The notes under the pieces are model-generated. The model was not told where the DNA came from. It did no database searches and worked only from the letters and a program-made list of their open reading frames with translations. Of a stretch of DNA of 64,000 nucleotides, positions 35,430-46,679 are shown piece by piece. The stretch is from Nymphaea colorata. Its lineage: Eukaryota > Streptophyta > Magnoliopsida > Nymphaeales > Nymphaeaceae. A program made the translations under genes and the position numbers. Location of the stretch: contig NC_045140.1 of NCBI RefSeq assembly GCF_008831285.2, positions 27,670,131 through 27,734,130 of the forward strand, in the 5' to 3' direction. Position 1 is the stretch's first letter; each line of letters starts with the position of its first letter.

Positions 35430-36520
35430 AAAACGTCAAAGGACAACTGCTACAAATCCGCCATGTAACTTGCACTCGAATTTGACAACATAAAACCCTT
35501 ATACACTGCGTTTGGGTGAGAAAGATGCAACGTTGATCTCTTGCATGTGGATTGATGATGAAATTAGAGATAAACACTCTCATGATCTGTGCTACAGGAT
35601 GGTATGGCAGAAAGGGAACCCTCCCCTTTTAACCCAAGACAAGCTCAAAAGATTTGGGATTCACTTAGCAAATGGACGTTACCTGTGTGGTAATCAGGAA
35701 CGGGCAAATTAGCAAGCATATCACTCATTGTCAGAAAGCCAAAATGGATTGGGGATTATCGGGAGGAAGGTTGAATATTGCTAGGAAGGACTGGAATTCA
35801 GTTCAAGAAGCAGATAGATGGTGGTGGCGTAGAAAGTTCAGGTTTATTAAATGGCTGAGTTGTAGTTGGCATGCTTGCTTCCCTATCCCCCTGACCAAAA
35901 TATGGAAACGGAGAAAATGCGATTCTCATGGAGATGAAGTTGATGTTTTGGACAAACTTCAGTCGAATATATGGATATAAATTAAAGAACTTGCTATTAA
36001 TGCTACTTAGAGCACGCAGGACAAAGAAGCAATATGTTCATGGTCGTCCACAGGCATCGGGCCAGACCCGTGGACATCTTTTGCAAATCATTCTGTCATT
36101 GTGCAATCTGCTTGCAGATCGCTGCATGGAAAGGGGACGACAGAAGCAGGTTTACCTGGTTAAAGTCAGAAACTGTTCAAAGACTGTTGCCGATGTAAGA
36201 TTTTTTTTATGAACGGTATAGCTCGAGTCCGCTGCAATTGCTCCACAACTTGCTTCACGACCTGCCTGATTTTGAGGGAGGATTAAAACGGCGATCAGAT
36301 TTTCATATGGTGGTTTTGGGAAATCTTTGGGTGTGGATAAGCACGGGAGAATTTTGTATATTCTGAAATTTTCTGATCCTTCAGAAGAGGCTATTGACCT
36401 TCTAAGATGGCCCATTCCCCTTAATTCCAAACTGGAATGGGGTTATTTAGTTGTGCAGAGAGGTCATACTGCCTCATTTCTTCTGTTATTTTATTCTCTC
36501 ATGTAAATCCCTTTATTATT
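35430..36520 (+). pseudogene. Unidentified coding-like block, degenerate
   Basis: Colinear with 57890-58930. Composition and frame pieces look like an old gene: a stretch with EADRWWWRRKFRF and CDSHGDEVDVLDKLQSNIW, another with FANHSVIVQSAC, and an end with SDPSEEAIDLLRWHIPLNS before a stop. No single frame spans it, and the frameshifts differ between the copies. I cannot name the family. It sits between the defensin-like relic and the promoter of the intact PR-1. Confidence 0.35.
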
Positions 36521-36529
36521 TGTAATAAA

Positions 36530-37440
36530 AAAGTTAAAAGAGCGAAACTGCTTATGGTCACAATTCCGTGAACAAAAAATTGTATACAGAATGTATAATG
36601 ATTAAAATATTACTGTTTAAATTATTAAAAAATGGTTTTTTAAAAGGACAAAACAAGGTTACAAAAAGAAGTTAAAAGTTTCTAATGTACATTTCTTTAT
36701 AAAAGACTTGGAATATACTCTAACCATCCTTTTTGTTTCTTTGTTTTGTGTATATTTGTGCATGCACATAGTTGCGCAAGCAAGAGGCCTCTTAGTCTTC
36801 CTCCCACGGGTTTGCAACGAAACATAGAACAGTTATATGTGACTTTGATGCATAAAAAGTTACAATTGGTGGTCTACGTAAAGAGATGTCACTAGAATAG
36901 TATACGGTATATTCTCTCAGAGAAGGGTTGACTATCACCTTCAACTCAAGACATGCTTGGATATGATAACTACAGCCTATGATATGATGTCTTGCTTTTT
37001 TGTTTTTTTTTACTTCCCTTTTTGCATGTACCGAGGCACCCAAGTCACCTTCACTGGCGAAATTAGAGCCTGAAGGGAAAGCGTTACAGTGGAAAGAAAT
37101 TAAACTCTTCAGCTTCACGGTTCCCTGGTCAACGTTGTCCGCCATTAATTTTTTTCATCTGTAGATATCCAACGCCATCCAATTCTGCACAACGTTTGTC
37201 CAGTCACGCTTGGCGAATCAATGTCTTAATTGCTAGTAAAAGAATTTCTAACCTTGCAGATCCATTAACAACGTAAACAACTTACGTAATGCATGCATGC
37301 GTCTTTCCTTTCACAACTTGCAAGTGACAGACGCCAACTTTCGAAAACGGTAGGTCGACATCGAGTTTTTTATACTAATAATAAGTCCTATTCAGGCACC
37401 AAAACAAAATCAGTTGTCTAACTTTGGATGACATACTTCT
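36530..37440 (+). promoter_or_regulatory. Distal promoter region of the PR-1 gene at 37587
   Basis: Intergenic DNA conserved with 58920-59860 and, more weakly, with 6910-7770. A 117-codon minus-strand frame at 36792-37145 is not conserved in the arm-C copy. GGTCAACG at about 37127 and GGTCGACA at about 37354 are possible W-box-like sites without further support. Confidence 0.4.
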
Positions 37441-37479
37441 CAAAAATGATGTCGCCTATTCAAGCTGGGCATGGTGCTC

Positions 37480-37486
37480 TATAAAT
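37480..37486 (+). promoter_or_regulatory. TATA box of the PR-1 gene at 37587-38078
   Basis: TATAAAT in ATGGTGCTCTATAAATTTG, 107 bases before the ATG. Confidence 0.75.
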
Positions 37487-37586
37487 TTGAAAACCTTTCT
37501 CCATTATGCTATCACAAGCCCAAAGTACTTGGTTCCTAGATCAGACCACTCTCTCTTTTCTTTTGTTTTCTTCTTGTGATCAGTCA

Positions 37587-38078
37587 ATGAAGCGTTCCCC
37601 TGGCCTTCTTGTTTGGATCTGCCTGCTGGGCCTTGGAATGCTGTTCCGTGGCACTCACGCCCAAAACTCTCCGCAAGACTTCCTTGCTGCTCACAACAAG
37701 GCTCGCGCCCAAGTAGGTGTCGGCCATATGGTATGGGACGCTAACGTTGCGGCCTATGCCCAGAAGTATGCCAAGCAGAGGATCGGTGACTGCAGGCTGG
37801 TACACTCCCATGGGCCGTATGGGGAGAACCTCTTCCTGAGCAGTGTGCACCAGAACACTGCAAAAGATGCTGTGAACTGGTGGGTAGCCGAAAAGAGGTA
37901 CTACAACCACGCCACCAACACCTGTGCCTGTGGACAGGTATGCGCCCACTACACACAGGTGGTGTGGCGCAAGTCGGTGCGGCTGGGCTGCGCCAGGGTC
38001 AAATGCCACAACGGTGCCATCTTCATTACCTGCAACTACTATCCACCTGGTAACGTTAAAGGCGAGCGTCCTTACTAG
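37587..38078 (+). CDS. PR1: Pathogenesis-related protein 1 (PR-1), intact, basic-looking, intronless
   Basis: Predicts 163 residues. The ATG at 37587 (MKRSPGLLVWICLLGLGMLF) is chosen over the upstream in-frame start at 37506, which lies only 20 bases after the TATA box and is not conserved. The signal peptide ends GTHA before QNSPQDF. The CAP core has [33 protein letters not shown] and [11 protein letters not shown]; the usual CGHYTQ is CAHYTQ. Six PR-1 cysteines are present, plus an extra one in TNTCACGQVC. Many Lys/Arg substitutions (AEKRYYNHA, KCHNGA, VKGERPY) suggest a basic isoform beside the more acidic 574 and 10209 proteins. The C-terminal PPGNVKGERPY fits the CAPE pattern. The 3' flank is nearly identical to that of the 574 gene, and the broken copy at 60030 is its arm-C counterpart. 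Confidence 0.95.
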   Translation: MKRSPGLLVWICLLGLGMLFRGTHAQNSPQDFLAAHNKARAQVGVGHMVWDANVAAYAQKYAKQRIGDCRLVHSHGPYGENLFLSSVHQNTAKDAVNWWVAEKRYYNHATNTCACGQVCAHYTQVVWRKSVRLGCARVKCHNGAIFITCNYYPPGNVKGERPY

Positions 38079-38164
38079 ATCTATAGTGCGTGCCAAATTA
38101 ACATTTGGCTTGGTCTTAATTTACTTTGAGTTGTAATAATCAGAGCAGAAGCTCGTCTACTTGG

Positions 38165-38170
38165 AATAAA
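38165..38170 (+). terminator. AATAAA poly(A) signal of the PR-1 gene at 37587
   Basis: AATAAA 87 bases past the stop in TTGGAATAAAATGTAAG, conserved with 476-481 (minus) and 60567-60572. Confidence 0.6.
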
Positions 38171-39299
38171 ATGTAAGACTGGATGCATACTGTAGTTTAA
38201 ATAAATAAATATAGATATTAGTGGTCATTTGCACATGAATCTACCCTCCCCAATGCTCAAGGCAGATTCATTTCATGGTATCCATTTGCCACTCGTGCCA
38301 AACTGCCTCTAATTTTCATGAAATTTGATGGTACTGGACGTTTTTTCGCTACTGCCCTTCACGTACACTATTCTATACTTGTTTCTGCTGTTAGAAACGT
38401 GGATGGGATGAAATGGATGACAGTTTTACGTTCAAGGAAAAAAGAATAATTGTTGGGAGAAGTGAGGCCATTTTGGTAAGGTAAGGAGCAAATGGCACAA
38501 CGGATTTGGTTGTGTCTCGATCTGCAGTTTATTTTGAAACTAGATAACGCGCGCCAAGAAATGTTATTTTTTCAATCATTTGAAAAGCCAAATGATTTTG
38601 GTGAATCAAATCGAGAATCATATTGATTAAAATGTATTTTATATTTAAAAATAAATAAAATTGAACAGAAATGGGTGACGAGAGGGAGAGCCTCCCCGGC
38701 CACCAAAAGAATCCGAAGAAAGGACCCCCTCTGAAAATTGAAAACCAAAAACTACAAACAGAAAAGAATACCGTGAAACTTTTTTGTCACAAGAGGATGA
38801 GCAGAGGCGACCGATTGTGCCACTATTGTGCATGTTACGCCGGCATGCTGCTGTTGCTTTAGCGAACAAAAAGGGAAAAGGTGCAAGGCAGATAGGAGCG
38901 TAAGAGGGTGCTACACTGTAAAATTTTGCAATCCTGCATGTCATGATCATTCATGTTGGATGAACAAAAACATATCAAATATTAACTTGTCTTCGTGTTG
39001 TCATTGCGAGAATCTACGAGGGATAGGACTCGACTCATCGGTATGAATCTGACCATTCTTGTTGCTTTTAACAAGAGTAATCAATCAAAAACCATATTAA
39101 GTGTTTAAGGTCCCATTGTTGTCAAACCTAAATGCAACAGGGAATCCTTAATTTAAAAATTGGAAGTTTTTGAAACTAAGTGGATCATTAAAGATTAGAA
39201 AACATGCATTAAGAAATTCTTTAATTAAGTAATATAGTTCATGATCCATGTCATCATAGATCCATGCAAGGGTTAATTCCTAGGTCTAATATAGATGCA

Positions 39300-39930
39300 T
39301 GAAAAACTAGATTCAACGCATAATTAAGATCTGGTTTCCATGTTTGGGTCGTAGACCTAGGAAAACATCAATTCAAAGTTTAGATTCAAGTTCCTCAACT
39401 AAAGATGATGCAAACATTCATTAACGATCCAGAGAGTTGAAATCCTAACTGAGAGTTGACTCAATTCATAATGATTGTTGATTCAAAGTCCATGATCCAA
39501 ATCTGAAATGAAATTTAATGATCCAATGTCCAAGATGAGGGATTTAGGGTTTTGGATAAAGGTCTGAAATCTGGATCTGAGTAACATGAAATCCAAATCC
39601 AAAGGTGTTGATATGAAATCCAGTTCTAGGATCAATCCTTCATAAGGTCTAAGTTCAATAATCCAATTCTTTCGATCCAACTCATATTCAAATTTGTCAT
39701 ATCCAAATCCAATCTTGTTTCAATCTTAAATTCGATATTTAAATCCAATTCAATGAGATCTGGATTCAATTCCTTTAAGATCCACGTGTCCAACCTTATT
39801 GACAATTGGGTTAAACTTCCTAGGCTTTAGGCTCAGTCTAATTAGGGTTTGAGTTTAACTTGGCTAAGGTTTAGCTTTAACCTGACTGTGATTTAGTTCT
39901 ACCCTGACTAGGGTTCAAACATAGGTACAT
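39300..39930 (+). repeat. Dispersed repeat, copy 1 (second copy 51230-51860)
   Basis: Starts TTTGGGTCGTAGACCTAGGA in both copies and ends in the GGTTTGAGTTTAACTTGGCT region. Internal indels of 20-50 bases differ. Non-coding; it may be part of an old LTR. Confidence 0.65.
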
Positions 39931-41412
39931 AATTTCAAATATCAAATCTTGGGTTAAGATATTGAGAGAAGACTCTGATTCAGGTAGGTTTAATACCAAG
40001 AATTAGGTTTCAATCATGAGCGAATCCAGGTTTTTAGAAAAATAAGTTTGAAAGAGGCCAATTTGACAAGGTTCATTCGAAAACTATGATTCTGAAAACT
40101 GTATTTTCATATAATCAATTGAAGCCAAGCATATGAATGAGATATTGCCGCAATTATATAGCTGACGATCATAACATGATTAAAATGAAACCTAGACATG
40201 TGCATTTTGAAGTGAATGGATGCATTACAAGAGCAAACTACGTAAATGCACACAATTAAGCAAATTAACGAGAATAAAATAAAGCAAAAGATATATAAAC
40301 GCATGAATGGTATGATATTTCAAAATTATATAGTATTCAAATTGAAATTAGGGCTTTCACCTGAAATTAGGGTTTTACTACCCCTTTCAAAGATGAAGGG
40401 TGGATGTCACACAATACAGCTTCCAAAGGTTTTTTAATTAAAAAAAAAAATTACCAAAACAGGCACTTCCATTTTTCAGGGAGAAAATCAGGCGATTCAG
40501 TCTGATTCGCCCGATACCCTAGAAGGTAGGGCGATCATTGGTGCCCCTTGAACAATGAGGCCAAGTCTGTTTAAAAAGCAGCCAAGCACGGGCCATGAGT
40601 CATGAGAATGTCAGGTTAAACTGCACATACGCTTCCAATCCAGCTGTGTTTAAGATATGGGAATGTAAAGAACACACCCACATAACACCGTGATCATGTA
40701 ATTTTAATTTCTTTCTAATTTTCTTTTCATTAATTTTGTCCGAAAAGCAATAGTTTATATTTCCATGTCAATCAAAAAACTGGCAGTTGTTTCTATCTAG
40801 ATGTCAAGGAATTTTATCATAGTCAATGACAGCATTTCTACAAAGAATGAATGGTATCCGTCATTGGCGCTTTCGGATGAATGGTATCCATCGATATTAT
40901 TAAGCTAATTAACATCTCGCTGTGGTACGGACTTAAATTGGACAACAAATACAATCCTGAATGACCATAATATCATTGATCATCAAAGTAGGAAGCTGAG
41001 AAAATTAAAAGTTCAAACAAACATTTATTTTTAAAAATTCCTAAAGTATCCCAACTCTCATTTTCTTTTTTTTTTAGGATGGATATACGTTGCGTGAACC
41101 ACCATGCACTCGGTTTGCCAAAGGATGCTCGTTATGCGCACATTCCTGTGCATAAAAATTGTGAACACGAGTGTTCAATGATCAAAATACTTTTGATAAC
41201 TTTTTTTTTAAAAGGATAAAAGAAAATGATGAAAAAGTTAGGAAGTCTAAATTTTCAATTGTTTTATAAAAAAAATAAAAAATACCCCCTAACTCATGCG
41301 TGTTGTACCCAATTTCATCTCCTTCTCCAATCCCTCTTCTTCAGCGAGAGGATAGTCCCGGAGGGTGATGCTTTCCCCTCCCACCGTCACCGCAAGAGGA
41401 GGTAAGGATCAC

Positions 41413-41416
<4 letters not shown>

Positions 41417-41476
<60 letters not shown>
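41417..41476 (+). repeat. (TA)30 microsatellite
   Basis: About 30 TA units in the distal upstream region of the PR-1 copy at 42243. Confidence 0.95.
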
Positions 41477-41479
<3 letters not shown>

Positions 41480-42102
41480 GACTTCCGGTCAATGTTTTCC
41501 ATCTTTTTATTTTTTTCGTCCGGTCAGCTTTTTCCATCATTTACTTTTCTCATCTGGAATCCAGTACAATCTAATTTCGTACAACTTGTGCGCAATCACA
41601 GGTCGCAACTCAATTTCTTAACTGCTCCATCCGATATTCTAATTCATTTTTTGACAACTTAACTGTTCATGCTTGGGTCTTTTTTTGCAACTTGCAAGTA
41701 ATTATGAGGACTCGAGAGACCAAATTTGAATTTCTATTCAGACATCAAATCAGAAATAGAATCGTCCGAAGGTTGGCGAAGTAAATTGTAAACATGAGGC
41801 TGATGTCTGTTCAGTTTCTTGAGTTTGAAAATGCTTGCACTCGTATTGTAAAGACTTCGATTCTCAATCACTAAAGCCTCTGCGCGCTTCTCTGAGTTTC
41901 ACCTACAATACAATGAGTTTCACCTCTGCGTGCTTCTCTGAGTTTCATGTACAATACAATATATATATACTTTTTGGTGTACGTCATTGGGCATACTACA
42001 TACAAAAACATCAGGGGAACCTTCTACCTTGGATGGCATACTTTTCAAAGACGATATTCACTAAGGTGACCATGGAGCCAGTTCAAGCTGTCCATGGTGC
42101 TC

Positions 42103-42109
42103 TATAAAT
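42103..42109 (+). promoter_or_regulatory. TATA box of the frameshifted PR-1 at 42243
   Basis: TATAAAT in ATGGTGCTCTATAAATTTGG, 140 bases before the ATG, with the conserved CAACCTCTCCCC block following. Confidence 0.7.
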
Positions 42110-42242
42110 TTGGCAACCTCTCCCCATTTTTCTGTCACAAGCCCAAGAGATAGCTCCGCTTTGTTAAGGAAGTACCTGCTTTCCTACCTAGAGTTGTTCT
42201 TTGAAAACCTCTACGTTTCCTTTCTTTCGTGTGATCATCCCC

Positions 42243-42733
42243 ATGGAGCGTTCCCCTGCCCTTGCTTGGGTCTCCCTATTGCTGGGCCTTGGAATGCTCA
42301 TCCATGGCACTCACACTCAAGACTCACCCCAAGACTCAGTTGATGCTCACAACACCGCTCGTGCCGAGGTTGGCGTCGGTCCAATCTCTTGGGACGACAC
42401 CGTTGCAGCCTACGCCCAGAACTATGCCAACCAAAGGATCGGCGACTGCAACCTGGTGCACTCCGGCGGCCAGTATGGGGAGAACATCTTCTGGGGCAGT
42501 GGGCGTGACTACACCGCAGTTACGCCGTGAACTCTTGGGTGTCTGAAAACAGTGATTACGACTACAGCACCAACACCTGTGCCAGTGGGAAGGTGTGCGG
42601 GCACCACATTCAGGTGGTCTGGCGCAACTCGGTGCGGCTGGGCTGCGCCAAGGTCACGTGTAACAGTGGTGACATATTCATCACCTGCAACTACCACCCT
42701 GCTGGTAACGTTGTAGAGGAGAGTCCCTATTAG
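42243..42733 (+). pseudogene. PR-1 with a single-base deletion (pseudogene or assembly error)
   Basis: Starts [20 protein letters not shown] with a normal signal peptide and runs through [17 protein letters not shown] and [10 protein letters not shown]. One base is missing next to 42521-42522, where family members read GTNGANGCCGTGAAC, so the frame hits TGA at 42528-42530 after 95 codons. From 42527 the correct frame resumes and continues to TAG 42731-42733 with all later motifs, including [28 protein letters not shown] and the end [15 protein letters not shown] is HHIQ. Everything else is intact, so the lesion is very recent or a sequencing/assembly error. It forms a sub-pair with the intact gene at 10209 by 3' flank similarity. 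Confidence 0.9.
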
Positions 42734-44130
42734 ATATATAGGACATGCCTACATTTGGCTTGTCCTTCTGGCTTTGTAATAAACCGAGCGTAGGCTCGCT
42801 CATCTATATAGAATAACTTGTGAGGGTGGACGTTGGGTAGCTAGCCCCGTTGATATATCCTACGAACTTTATCCACCGTCCTCCGTTGCTTACTTATCCC
42901 GTCAAATAGTATCTACATGTACTTTGTGATAAAAATTGCATCCTTTTCTGTCGCTGTTTGAGAGAGACAAAAAGAGAGAGTCTAATCATGATTTCGGTCG
43001 TCGTCTATTCATGCTGAATGAACGAGCTTGATCCTCATCAACTTCCATTTATAACTGGGCGGCGATGCTCCAACGAAGGAGCTTGATTCATTTTAACTTT
43101 AAAAGTGAAGACAGGCACCATCTTTCATCCTAAAAGGACAAATGATATACGGGAAAACGGCTAGGGTTACTATTTGCAGCACTTCATGAGTGATCAGCTT
43201 AATTCATACCGAGGCACTCGCTTTGCTTTGTCATAAGCAAACGCTACAGCACCAATCAGGTGTACTTTTGGATGTGAACCTTGTTACCATATTTTGATTG
43301 AATATTATGCATCAAATAATGTTAATTGCCTGTTGACAAGAATGACATAGCGTCGCTAGGCGCACCGGAAGTTGCAGCACTTCTGGTCAAGGGTCAGGTG
43401 ATGGATAAAGAGCGCAGTATAGCAGTGGAAATAACCGTCGTCTGACTAGCAGGATAAGGGGCAGCACCTGTGACAAAGAAAATAGAGAGAAGAAAGAGGA
43501 GAAAGCGAAAAAGAACTGTATGAGGGTTTACTTCTGAGAGGCGCACAGTTGATTTCTCAACGATAATGTATTAAGATAAAGACGCTGGGTTTTATAGACC
43601 GCCTCTCAAGATTTCTCCAATTACCCAGCTACGGTTATGGCAAGGAGATTTAAGGTAAGAATCAAAACGGTAACATAATATCATGATTTATTTCTTGTTT
43701 TAATTCTATAATTGCAGGATCTTCTTTGCAGTTACAAAATGAAAGGATAGGGCTCAGGGCCACTACCCAACATGGGGTTCATGGCTGCCTAGCTTGTCCA
43801 TGGTCATATTTGAATACGCCAGGTTTCTGGTGCAGTCGGTACTACCAGCTTGTCCAAATGAGTCATACTGATGTGATCACATAAGCCCATACCATGATGT
43901 GATCACATAAGCCCATACCAAAATTTAAGGTCTATCAAACTTTAAACTTCAATCCAGATCTTGTTCAGTACCGCTTCCCGATTTCCCACTAACAACACAT
44001 GAATTGAAGATGAGGTTGCTTTTGAACTTGTCCGTAAGGTTCTTACATTTGAAGAATTTCAAATTATAACAAATCATGATGCAGTTCGAATACATCGACC
44101 AATTTGCATATAAGTAATTAAGGTGGCGAC
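42734..44130 (+). repeat. PR-1 3' flank paired with 10713-11700
   Basis: Carries the same block order as behind the 10209 gene. A tandem duplication of GATGTGATCACATAAGCCCATACCA occurs at about 43871-43920. Poly(A) signal AATAAA at about 42778-42783. Confidence 0.65.
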
Positions 44131-44139
44131 TGCTTCTGT

Positions 44140-46252
44140 TTTTATAAATAGTTATGACAAGTATTTGCCGATGGCTTTTGAGATATCTTAACCGTACTTT
44201 CACACAATTTTTCGTTTCTTCTCATGCTTACTTCAGGATCAATTTTGTAAAAATAGATCAAAACACGTCGCTTGCCTGTTGCCTAAATGATACAGCGTAT
44301 CAACCTGTATTGGCCAATATTTTTAACGTGATTCTATCTTATTTTTATTTGCAGATTTGTTTATTAAGTAAATTAAAAAAACTTTAAAATTTCTGGGTCG
44401 TTATACCCGTGATGGGCCGAAGCTGCTTTTGGGTCCACCAGCGAGCCGCGTCGTAGATCACGTAAGAAGGTCTGTTTGTTGATTTAATACTTGGTAGATA
44501 CAATCTGATCTGTCCCTCATCGTAGGGCTGCGCACGAGCAGAGTTGAGCTCGAGCTCAGTCAGCTTCAGCTTGGCTCGATTCATGTTTAGTCAGCTCGAG
44601 CTTGACACGAGCTTTACATTTTCAACTCAAGTTCGACTCAGGCGGCTCGTTTATTTTTTATTCATGCATGCTTTTCCACACTGACTATGCTATGGTGGTG
44701 TGTTCGGTAATGACACCTGCCATGAGAAGTGCTTAAAGGCAGGAGAAAAAGTGTGGGCGAGAAAAAAAAAGGAAGGAAAAATAACGATCAACTTGGTGAG
44801 AAAAGAGAAATTGGTGAGAAAAGAGAAAAATGAAAGGGAAAATGAAAATGTTGATTGATTGGAAAGCTTAAGATGAAATTGAGAATTGGGAGTGACTCCG
44901 TTTGTCTCCCTTTTGCAATTCCAATGAAAATCTTGTCGGGAGTGACTCCCATTTTATTGTCCCTTTTGCAATTGAACGATTGCAAAAGCACTTCACCGAA
45001 CTTGTTGAGAAGATGGGTTTAATTTTGTTCTTCAAACCCAAAATCAAAGTCAACGGTCAAATATCATAAGAAGACGTCACTCTTGCAGTCAGTCGTGCAC
45101 CAGCAGAGCCTAGGATGTTAAAGCTTGACTCGTTTGGAATGACTGGATCATTCATGTCTTAATGAGCTCGGTCGAGTTGAACTTATTTTTGGAAGCTCGA
45201 ACCAAGTTTAAGCCAATTGAGTTTTGAAACATCAAACTTCGTTGAATGAGGTAGAATAGCAACTCAAACTCATAGGTTAAAAAGTTTCAATTTTAAGTTA
45301 ATGGGGAAAACAAAACAACTCACCCATCGTGAGGAAAGCATATCAAAACATATGCATTTTTTTTTCCGTATGTCTAAAGTTTTGTTTTTCCAAAAAAAAA
45401 AAAGAAAAAGAAAAGCCAAGTGGGGAATGAATATGAAATATTGTTTTAGTTGTGCTCTTGTGGGGAGCCTCTTTGGTAGTGGTGGTGGAGAAGGAGGTGA
45501 CCGGTTGCCCGTGGCCGGTGGGTGGTTTGGGTCTTTTTTTTTTATATATATGCCAAAGGGAGAGTGTTGTGTAATTGTAGCTTTAGAATTGTCTAGATCT
45601 GTAAAATGATTTTAATTATTAGAGGAATTGTCATCTGCGTTTATTTTTTTCCAATGAATTGCATCTTTGACATGTGCAGCGGTGAAGGAGTCGTCTCTCC
45701 TCTTTTTTTTTTTTGTACGTCAGGTTCTTTTGGAGAGGCACTTCTTGTTTTCTTTGGACATAAACTATGGAAGTTCTTGCTTTTGGGATCCGTAGGGTCT
45801 CTTGCAAAAGATGATTATAAATAGTGCTGCGCTCATTAGCATTCCATACCCTTTTCGTACAAAATGTGGACATGAATCTCAGTCATCAAAACAATAAAAT
45901 CTATCTACCTAAAATGGCATTGCGACGCATAAATAAGTTTTTTAAGAGTCAACAACATCCTTTTAAGTATATAAAAGTCACTTTTGTGTTGATTTTCATA
46001 CTATAAAACATAAAGATTAATAAAGTTTGAGTTGAAATAATAAGTGGTTGTTATGTATATATATGTTTTGTTAATTTTTTTTTTGTCTTTCATTATGATA
46101 CAGACCAAGACCCATTTGTACAGGATCTGTATTTTTACTGAATTAGTTTTTTGTTCAAGTTACCAAACAAGAACACCATTCATCTAAATCCAAACAATTC
46201 TACTGATAGTAAATGTGAGATTGGAAGAACAAATTATGACTGTGTGCATACA

Positions 46253-46290
<38 letters not shown>

Positions 46291-46400
46291 AGCACTTAAT
46301 TTAATATATTAATGTACTCATTTTATTGCATGATGATACATAGTATCATAAGTAGGATTCGGTTAATGAGCAGCAACATGGTTGAAAGTGGGAAGCAGCG
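44140..46400. other. Intergenic DNA, no gene recognised
   Basis: 44530-44660 and 45120-45240 contain oppositely oriented GAGCTCGAGCTT-like sequence, suggestive of a decayed inverted-repeat element. Open frames at 45301-45824 are low-complexity. A (GT)n(GA)n microsatellite lies at about 46254-46289. Confidence 0.4.
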
Positions 46401-46413
46401 ACTGGTGGTTTGC

Positions 46414-46671
46414 TTAGGCAGTTTGGATGGGTTCGGCAATGAGAGAGTAGACACGGTCCATGGACTCATGCTTCAAGACACCAACGCTATCTTCATAATC
46501 GTACATGCACTGGGAGACCCTCGCAATGTTGAGCGCCACGTCCATGAAGGATCGAGAGAAGGCAGTATGTTGCTGATGTTGCTGAGCCGAGTGCATCTCC
46601 CTGTTCAGCCTCCTCCATGCATCCTTTAGCAAGTGCCATATGTGCTGCCATGTTTGTTCCTCCGCTACCAT
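46414..46671 (-). pseudogene. Orphan terpene synthase last exon
   Basis: A minus-strand frame of about 85 codons ends at TAA. It reads AWRRLNREMHSA, then SFMDVALNIARVSQCMYDY and RVYSLIAEPI at the C-terminus. This is the final-exon pattern of plant terpene synthases (W-x-x-LN-x-E ... NLAR-x-x-QxxYxxxD ... DRVxSLLxxPI), closest to the TPS-b/g type. A CAG acceptor-like site lies just upstream at the exon edge. The metal-binding DDxxD and NSE/DTE exons are absent from the neighbouring sequence; repeat DNA begins within about 10 bases. I infer a fragment left by rearrangement, without catalytic capacity. Missing exons outside the expected intron length cannot be fully excluded. Confidence 0.65.
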
Positions 46672-46679
46672 TGTCTGGT

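Larger units (their letters stand above)
29110..39180 (+). repeat. Segmental duplication arm B
   Basis: The longest copy. 29110-34370 is the inverted counterpart of arm A. 30330-32050 matches C at 54800-56620, and 35070-39180 matches C at 57500-61080. It holds, in order, a defensin-like exon relic, the fold-back HMA module, a broken PR-1, another defensin-like relic, an unidentified coding-like block and an intact PR-1. Confidence 0.85.
38650..41640. other. Intergenic DNA with an ATCCAAATCC-rich repeat, no gene seen
   Basis: 38690-39180 continues the arm B/C similarity (GCGACCGATTGTGCCACTAT at about 38807 and 60746). 39300-39930 is a direct copy of 51230-51860, rich in AATCCAAATCC-type motifs. 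40100-41400 has no recognisable feature beyond short AT-rich frames. Confidence 0.5.

Noticed and set aside
36792-37145. 117-codon minus-strand frame in the PR-1 promoter
   Set aside because: The homologous region at 59150-59600 does not keep it open; no domain.
37584-38096. 170-codon minus-strand open frame antisense to the PR-1 gene
   Set aside because: It is a shadow of PR-1 codon use; similar antisense frames occur over other PR-1 copies and have no domain or signal of their own.
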